This document shows positions 7,238-10,673 of a stretch of DNA of 10,673 nt, in pieces (the stretch's first letter is position 1; each line of letters starts with the position of its first letter). The position numbers were made by a program, and so were the translations under genes. Below the pieces are notes generated by a model. That model searched no databases and was not told the DNA's origin. It saw only the letters and a program-made list of their open reading frames with translations. This DNA is from JBBTXJ01 sp038061815 (GTDB taxonomy: Bacteria; Patescibacteriota; Patescibacteriia; Magasanikbacterales; JBBTXJ01), in contig JBBTYK010000024.1 of assembly GCA_038061815.1 (NCBI GenBank), positions 1 through 10,673 of the forward strand, read 5' to 3'.

Positions 7238-7828
7238 TTATGCCGCCATCCGCGGCGCTTCAACACGCGGCTGCTGTTGTGCGCGGTTCCATTCCAACAA
7301 TCGTTGCTTCGCCGCGCCTAAATTCATGGCGGTATCCAGTTGCACTTTAATCTCCGCCGTTCGTGCCCGCGCCTGCTTGTTCTCCGGATTCTGCTTGAGT
7401 TCTGCGTTTAATTTTGCCGCCTCTTGTTCTCGCGTGCGCTCCCACGCATCCATGGCCGCCTGGTCTTTTTCAATCTTCACCAGTTCCGCAACCGCGCCTG
7501 CTTCCGCCGCCTTGAGCGTTGACATCTCGCGGTCCGCCGCCGCTTTTTGCGCTACGCGTTCTTTAGGACCAGCTTCGGCCAATAAACGGCTTGCCAGCGC
7601 CGGATTGTTAAATCTGCGCGCTAATTCTTGAGCTTTCCCAATTTCTTCTCGTGCAACTCGCTCGGTCAATTCCGCGCGCGTGGCTTCTGCCCGCTGTCCC
7701 GCCGCAAATCGTTCCGCCACCTCATCTAACCGAACAATCCGAACACCGCCCTCTATTTTTTTGGGGGCCTCTATACGCGCCTCGGCATTCTCTTGCCGAG
7801 GACGCATTTCAGGGCTCGCAAGAGGCAT
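7238..7828 (-). CDS. Unrecognised alanine-rich coiled-coil protein, 196 aa
   Basis: The sequence matches no family that I can name. It is rich in Ala, Glu, Arg, Gln and Lys and low in aromatics. After a disordered first 30 residues it is predicted to be one long coiled coil (about 35-185; stretches such as RFAAGQRAEATRAELTERVA and WERTREQEAAKLNAELKQ). There is no membrane span or signal. Start: ATG 7828 is preceded by GGAGG (7833-7837) four bases away, the strongest ribosome-binding site in this operon; the in-frame ATG 7846 has none and lies in the repeat's edge. The stop is 2 bases before ruvA, which implies co-translation with it. In the absence of homologues, a structural or nucleic-acid-associated role is only a guess. 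Confidence 0.8.
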   Translation of the reverse strand: MPLASPEMRPRQENAEARIEAPKKIEGGVRIVRLDEVAERFAAGQRAEATRAELTERVAREEIGKAQELARRFNNPALASRLLAEAGPKERVAQKAAADREMSTLKAAEAGAVAELVKIEKDQAAMDAWERTREQEAAKLNAELKQNPENKQARARTAEIKVQLDTAMNLGAAKQRLLEWNRAQQQPRVEAPRMAA

Positions 7829-7841
7829 ATATCCTCCAAAT

Positions 7842-7908
7842 GTCATTGCGAGCGAAGCGAAGCAATCTAATCCGATTGCTTCGTCCGCCGCGGCGGACTC
7901 GCAATGAC
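7842..7908. repeat. 67-bp composite palindromic repeat between pepA and the coiled-coil gene
   Basis: Outer arms GTCATTGCGAG (7842-7852) and CTCGCAATGAC (7898-7908) are perfect 11-bp inverted repeats. Inside lie a second pair, CGAAGCAATC (7858-7867) and GATTGCTTCG (7874-7883), with a 6-base loop, and a perfect 16-bp palindrome GTCCGCCGCGGCGGAC (7883-7898). The whole can fold into a cruciform. It resembles the 'GTCATTGCGAG..GAAGCAATC' dispersed repeats met in many environmental bacterial genomes (from memory). It abuts the pepA stop codon (its last base is the final base of that TAG) and ends 4 bases before the GGAGG of the next gene, so in the transcript it could act as an attenuator or stability element. 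Confidence 0.8.
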
Positions 7909-9462
7909 TAAGTAAACTCCTTCGCCAACTCCACCAATAAATGCACGCCGTAACCAGTGGCGCCCGCGCGCATCCACGGCTCCGCTTTCATGTTCCACGT
8001 CCAGGCCGTGCCGGCGATATCCAAATGCGCCCACGGATACGAAGTAAACTCTTTCAAAAACGCAGCAGCAGTCGCGGCGCCGGAAATTTTTCCGCCGATA
8101 TTCTTCACATCCGCCATTTCGCTTTTCACGGCTTTGGTGTGGTCAGGCAACAGCGGCAAACGCCACACGCCTTCACCCGCCGTTTTTGCCGCGCTCACAA
8201 CATGCCGCGCAACATCCTCGTTGTCTGAAAACAATCCGGCGTGCCACGGTCCCATGAAAAACGCGCACGCGCCGGTCAGTGTGGCGAGGTCAATCACGGC
8301 GCGTGGTTCGTACTTTGTAGCATAACACAACGCATCGGCCAAAATCAACCGGCCTTCGGCGTCCGTGTTTAACACCTCAATAGTTTTTCCGCCCATGGTG
8401 CGCACAATATCTCCCGGCCGATACGCGCTGCCGGACGGCAAATTTTCCGTTGCCGGCATCAAACCAACCACATTATTCTTTATGTTCATCGCCGCAATCA
8501 CCCGCATCGCGCCCAGCACCGCAGCCGCGCCGCACATGTCATACTTCATTTCATCCATCGCCTCGCCCGGCTTAATGGAGATACCGCCGGAATCAAAGGT
8601 GATGCCTTTGCCCACGAACACGAGTGGTTTTTTGGTTTTCGCGCCGTTCATCCATTCCAGCACAATAAATGCCGGCGGCTGCACCGAACCGGACGCAACG
8701 CCAAGCAACGCGCCCATGCCGAGTTTCTTCATCTCATCGCGGCCGAGCACGGTTACTTTTAATTTCGGATATTGCTTGCCGATTTTCTCCGCCTCGCGCG
8801 CAAGATATGTCGGCGTCATTTCAACCGGCGGCAGATTGCCAAGGTCGCGCACGTGATTGATTGCGTCCGCCAGAATTTGTCCGGCAATCAGGCCGCGTTC
8901 AAACGCGCGGCGGTATCGTCCTTCAACGCCAAACAGCGCAACGTGTTTTATTGCAGGCGATTTCCGCTCCGGGTCTGTCTTGTACTGGTCAAAATGGTAC
9001 GTCCCCATACCCACCGCTTTTGCAATTAAAACGCCAAGCGGTTCCGGTTTGAATTTCGTCACAAACCACGCGGGCGCTACTAATGTAAACGCATCCTGTT
9101 TTTTATTCTGCAACCATTGCGCGGCCGTGGCGATTACTTTCCACGCCGCTCCGGCATCAAAAGATTTCCGCTCGCCNNNNNNNNNNNNNNNNNNNNNNNN
9201 NNNNNNNNNNNNNNNNNNNNNNNNNNNNNNNNNNNNNNNNNNNNNNNNNNNNNNNNNNNNNNNNNNNNNNNNNNNNGGGGTACACAACACCCACCTCTCC
9301 TACCTCCCCCTTAAAATCCCCGGCCGCCAAAAACTCCACAACTGCAACGCGCGCCGCCTCCGGCAAATCTCGCGCCTCGCGCGGCAGTGCCCTCTGATTC
9401 TTCTCAATAAAAATCACCGCCGAATTATGTTCCTCCACTGTTTTAGAAAATGAGTAGGTCAT
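7908..9462 (-). CDS. pepA: Leucyl aminopeptidase (M17 family), split by a 100-N gap
   Basis: A cytosolic two-metal aminopeptidase that removes N-terminal residues from peptides. The N-terminal piece (9462-9277, 62 residues, MTYSFSKTVEEHNSAV...) and the C-terminal piece (9176-7908, 422 residues) flank the gap. The catalytic half is complete: GKGITFDSGG with the metal-binding Lys and Asp, SIKPGE with the active-site Lys, KYDMCGAA with a metal Asp, and the M17 signature NTDAEGRL with metal Asp and Glu and the active-site Arg. Visible residues total 484 against about 500 in relatives, so only some 15-25 residues are probably missing and the real gap is likely shorter than 100 bases. Without the N the span is 1455 bases, a multiple of 3. 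ATG 9462 lies in the loop of an inverted repeat and about 7 bases after a -10 box. Confidence 0.95.
9177..9276. other. 100-N scaffold gap inside pepA
   Basis: Exactly 100 N, the usual placeholder for a gap of unknown length. It falls between the N-terminal and catalytic domains of the aminopeptidase, which reads open on both sides. Confidence 0.95.
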
Positions 9463-9480
9463 ACGTGAATCCTACTCATT
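9449..9480. promoter_or_regulatory. Inverted repeat over the pepA start and -10 box (operator or RNA hairpin)
   Basis: AATGAGTAGG (9449-9458) and CCTACTCATT (9471-9480) are perfect 10-bp inverted repeats with a 12-base spacer that holds the pepA ATG (9460-9462). On DNA it covers the -10 box and the start point, an ideal repressor operator. If the transcript begins further upstream, the same bases form a hairpin that hides the AGGA ribosome-binding match and shows the AUG in the loop. Confidence 0.6.
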
Positions 9481-9497
9481 CATCCTAAAAAAGTCAA
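9469..9497 (-). promoter_or_regulatory. pepA: pepA promoter
   Basis: TTGACT (9492-9497, five of six consensus bases) is followed after 17 bases by TAGGAT (9469-9474, four of six). Initiation about 7 bases on falls on the A of the ATG at 9462, which suggests a leaderless mRNA. It lies just downstream of the terminator at 9500-9531, as expected for the first gene of a new unit. Confidence 0.6.
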
Positions 9498-9499
9498 TC

Positions 9500-9531
9500 T
9501 AAAAGAAAACCCGACCGCTTTCGCAGTCGGG
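9500..9531 (-). terminator. Rho-independent terminator of the small-gene island
   Basis: On the minus strand CCCGAC and GTCGGG (9510-9531) form a 6-bp GC-rich stem, with two more inner GC pairs around a GCGAAAGC-type loop, followed by TTTTCTTTT (9501-9509). It ends transcription coming from the small genes at 9642-9988 before the pepA promoter. Confidence 0.8.
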
Positions 9532-9537
9532 CGTGTA

Positions 9538-9580
9538 GGGGGTGTATCTGCCCCCATTGTTGCCCCGTATCCTTACGGGG
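9538..9580. other. Two further GC hairpins in the 3' region of the small-gene transcript
   Basis: GGGGG (9538-9542) pairs with CCCCC (9551-9555) across 8 bases, and CCCCGTA (9563-9569) pairs with TACGGGG (9574-9580) around TCCT. Together with the terminator they give three stem-loops in about 70 bases of the stretch between the 38-aa gene and pepA. Neither is followed by a clean T run on the minus strand. Confidence 0.55.
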
Positions 9581-9628
9581 TGCTTTGTTTGAGCATCGTT
9601 CCTTTCTCAATTCGTGTGTCTCACCGTG

Positions 9629-9642
9629 GCGAGAGCTCTCGC
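9629..9642. repeat. Perfect 14-bp palindrome at the end of the 38-aa gene
   Basis: GCGAGAGCTCTCGC reads the same on both strands and overlaps the last base of the stop codon (9642-9644). In RNA it gives a 5-bp stem with an AGCU loop; as DNA it could bind a dimeric protein. No T run follows. Confidence 0.6.
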
Positions 9643-9758
9643 TACTCGCCCTGCTGCCGCTCCTCCTGCCCATGCTCCACGATGAGCATGGCCGGGATCG
9701 CCGCGATGAGGCCGACGAGGAGGACGATGGAGACGATGATGGCGACGGCGACGTACAT
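9642..9758 (-). CDS. 38-aa predicted single-span membrane protein
   Basis: A very small protein: residues 2-27 (MYVAVAIIVSIVLLVGLIAA then IPAMLIV) are one hydrophobic helix, followed by a short charged tail (EHGQEERQQGE). The ATG overlaps the TGA of the 76-aa gene (TGATG), the standard sign of coupled translation, which is the main argument that it is real. Codons end almost only in G or C (GTC, ATC, CTC, GAG, CAG). The frame stays open far upstream, but that part only shadows the 76-aa gene. No family recognised; a small membrane effector, toxin-like peptide or phage-type holin accessory are unproven options. A perfect 14-bp palindrome begins at its stop codon. Confidence 0.55.
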   Translation of the reverse strand: MYVAVAIIVSIVLLVGLIAAIPAMLIVEHGQEERQQGE

Positions 9759-9988
9759 CACGCCATCTCCGCCACGAGCCGCCGGACGTTGGCGACGGCC
9801 CACTGCCGGGCCTGCCGCCGCGCCCTGCGCCGCTGGGCGGCGTTGCCGCTGCCGCCCACCGCCTCGGCGGCGAACGCCACGAGGTGCTTCTGCCCCTCGT
9901 GGTTGCCGGCGGCCCGCAGCCGCCGCATCCGCGCGTACATCCCGTTGATGATCCTGCCGGTCGCGTCGCTCTTCTTGTTGTTGCGCAT
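9758..9988 (-). CDS. Unrecognised small basic protein, 76 aa
   Basis: No family is recognisable. The protein is very basic and alanine-rich, helical, with no membrane span. A polar N-terminus (MRNNKKSDATGR) precedes a short helix with MYARMRRLRAAG, a middle part (NHEGQKHLVAFAAEAVGG), and an arginine-rich helix QRRRARRQARQW near residues 52-63. The charge would suit RNA or DNA binding (inference). A good ribosome-binding site, GGAAGGGG at 9998-10005, lies 9 bases before the ATG, and a 7-bp hairpin (10008-10027) just above it could regulate initiation. Its TGA overlaps the ATG of the 38-aa membrane gene. The third codon base is nearly always G or C, unlike the pepA-to-femAB genes. Confidence 0.65.
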   Translation of the reverse strand: MRNNKKSDATGRIINGMYARMRRLRAAGNHEGQKHLVAFAAEAVGGSGNAAQRRRARRQARQWAVANVRRLVAEMA

Positions 9989-10007
9989 CTTTTCTTTCCC
10001 CTTCCAA

Positions 10008-10027
10008 CCCGTCGTGTCGGCGACGGG
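10008..10027 (-). promoter_or_regulatory. 5'-UTR hairpin before the 76-aa gene
   Basis: CCCGTCG (10008-10014) and CGACGGG (10021-10027) form a perfect 7-bp stem with a 6-base loop. On the minus strand it ends 2 bases before the GGAAGGGG ribosome-binding site, so it may affect access to it. It is not followed by T and is therefore not a terminator for this strand. Confidence 0.45.
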
Positions 10028-10052
10028 AAAAATGTTGTTGTAAAACCTCCAT

Positions 10053-10095
10053 CAGATTCCGTCCTGAGCCCTGTCGAAGGACTAGAGACAGATTC
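10053..10095. repeat. Short dispersed-type repeat flanked by CAGATTC direct repeats
   Basis: GTCCTGAGCCCTGTCGAAGGAC (10061-10082) has GTCCT/AGGAC ends and matches a repeat type often met in environmental bacterial genomes (from memory). CAGATTC occurs directly on either side (10053-10059 and 10089-10095), which would fit a 7-bp target duplication from an insertion. Confidence 0.5.
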
Positions 10096-10104
10096 TGAAT
10101 AAAG

Positions 10105-10236
10105 GTGGGGACGCGAGTGGCTGTATCAGCACACTGTTGTCCCCATGATGCCCATTGTCAGCTTTCGTTCTCCGGCCACGTAACGGGCAAGCCTCCGGAG
10201 TAACGCCGCGCCGAAACTTCTCGGCTTTACTTTTGT
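10105..10236 (+). ncRNA. Candidate structured RNA with terminator-like end
   Basis: Three stem-loops follow each other in a 346-base stretch without genes (9989-10334). The first (10105-10146) is long: GTGGGGAC with GTCCCCAT, then AGTG/CACT and GCTG/CAGC around a TAT loop, with a 3x3 internal loop and one bulged A. The second (10167-10204) pairs GTT-CTCCGG with CCGGAG-T-AAC around 19 bases. The third (10210-10225) pairs GCCGA with TCGGC and is followed by TTTACTTTT on the + strand, which looks like a rho-independent terminator and sets the likely strand. I matched no known RNA family and see no strong promoter before 10105, so a minus-strand leader or plain intergenic repeats remain possible. 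Confidence 0.35.
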
Positions 10237-10334
10237 GTCGATTTTTTCAAATCAACACGCGGGTCAACTTTTCGTCTTGCGACTACTTCGTCTTCCCGAG
10301 GGGCGCGGTATTGTTCCCCTCACGAACAAACTAG
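10237..10334. other. Spacer downstream of the cysteine-rich gene
   Basis: There is no gene here. One imperfect hairpin lies near 10237-10260 (GTCGATTT with AAATCAAC, one mismatch). Another pairs GAGGGG (10298-10303) with CCCCTC (10316-10321) about 14 bases after the stop of the cysteine-rich gene. No T run follows on the minus strand, so termination of that gene is not clearly seen. Confidence 0.4.
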
Positions 10335-10670
10335 CTAGTCGTCGCTGCAGCTCGGGCAGCAGTGCACGCCCATGGCCTTCATCCGCGCGATGTTCTCGCG
10401 CCGGTCGAGCTCCATGAGCGCCGCACAAGCGGCGGCGAACTTCTCGTCCTCGAACTCCCCGTGGACGGAGCAGTGCCCGCCCACGTAGTCGTCCGTGGCC
10501 ATGGAGAGGTTCCCCATGGCCCCGAAGTTCGGGACCATGTACATCCTGCCCGATCCCTCCTCGTACACCGAGAACGTCTCGCCCGTGCACCCATTCACGG
10601 GGCACTGCGGGGCGTGGACGCACTCCCCGACACGGGAAAGCGTCGAGCAACGGCAATTCGCATTCGCCAT
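10335..10670 (-). CDS. Unrecognised cysteine-rich protein, 111 aa, probable metal binding
   Basis: Ten cysteines in 111 residues (6, 8, 17, 23, 28, 67, 82, 104, 105, 108) with histidines close by (19, 66, 70, 103). They fall in three groups: an N-terminal CRC with further C at 17, 23 and 28; GHCSVH at 65-70; and HCCPSC at 103-108. The last recalls half of a zinc ribbon or a thiol-redox site. No signal peptide, so a cytosolic zinc or iron-sulfur protein is the simplest inference; the family is unknown. A helical stretch (about 73-100, FEDEKFAAACAALMELDRRE) links the last two groups. Codons end overwhelmingly in G or C, as in the 76- and 38-aa genes. The ATG is 3 bases from the window edge, so its ribosome-binding site cannot be seen and a longer N-terminus is possible. 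Confidence 0.7.
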   Translation of the reverse strand: MANANCRCSTLSRVGECVHAPQCPVNGCTGETFSVYEEGSGRMYMVPNFGAMGNLSMATDDYVGGHCSVHGEFEDEKFAAACAALMELDRRENIARMKAMGVHCCPSCSDD

Positions 10671-10673
10671 CTT

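Noticed and set aside
6690..7631. 313-codon open frame on the + strand
   Set aside because: It runs antisense through ruvA and the coiled-coil gene and its translation is Arg/Cys/Ser/Phe-rich without domain features; ruvA is certain on the other strand.
9585..10043. 152-codon + strand frame over the small genes
   Set aside because: It starts at TTG without a ribosome-binding site, contains a long Asp/Glu run, and mirrors the GC-rich codons of the minus-strand genes.
9759..10052. Longer N-terminus for the 38-aa membrane protein
   Set aside because: This part is an Arg/Gly/Ala-rich shadow of the 76-aa gene; the TGATG overlap marks the real start at 9758.
10105..10204. Integron attC site
   Set aside because: The bulged stems invited the idea, but the required RYYYAAC...GTTRRRY core pair is absent, and no integrase is in the window.
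1..10673. CRISPR array, rRNA genes or transposase
   Set aside because: No regularly spaced direct repeats, no rRNA sequence and no transposase or integrase reading frame were seen.

Overview
The window looks like part of a metagenome-assembled genome of a Candidate Phyla Radiation (Patescibacteria, probably Parcubacteria-like) bacterium. The reasons are a DUF4012 envelope protein paired with a membrane-anchored beta-sandwich protein, a FemAB-type protein, compact genes with 2-32 base gaps or overlaps, a tRNA without encoded CCA, use of the standard code, and two N-filled scaffold gaps (5098-5107 and 9177-9276). The phylum assignment is inference from gene content; there is no marker gene that proves it.

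Left third, + strand (1-4813): an envelope or surface block. A partial gene that resembles an alpha/alpha-toroid protein ends at 696. An extended -10 promoter sits on its last codons and drives a 772-residue DUF4012 protein. Five bases later comes a 594-residue single-pass membrane protein with about four extracellular beta-sandwich repeats. The last two are probably one transcription unit.

Middle, - strand (9462 down to 4818): a long co-directional run of a leucyl aminopeptidase (M17, split by a 100-N gap), a small coiled-coil protein, ruvA, an unrecognised helical protein, a FemAB-like aminoacyltransferase carrying a palindromic repeat and a gap, and tRNA-Arg(CCG) with its own promoter. The + and - blocks converge at 4813/4818. 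ruvA and the next two genes overlap or nearly touch and look translationally coupled. An 80-base spacer, almost filled by a cruciform repeat, separates pepA from the rest.

Right end (about 9500-10673): an island unlike the rest. Three very short genes on the - strand (76 aa basic, 38 aa membrane, 111 aa cysteine-rich) use almost only G/C-ending codons. Long, hairpin-rich non-coding DNA surrounds them, with a strong terminator at 9500-9531. A cluster of stem-loops at 10105-10236 ends in a T-rich tract on the + strand and could be an uncharacterised RNA. This end is the best candidate for something undescribed; the rest is mostly ordinary housekeeping and envelope functions with unusual start regions (two likely leaderless genes and an inverted repeat over the pepA start).
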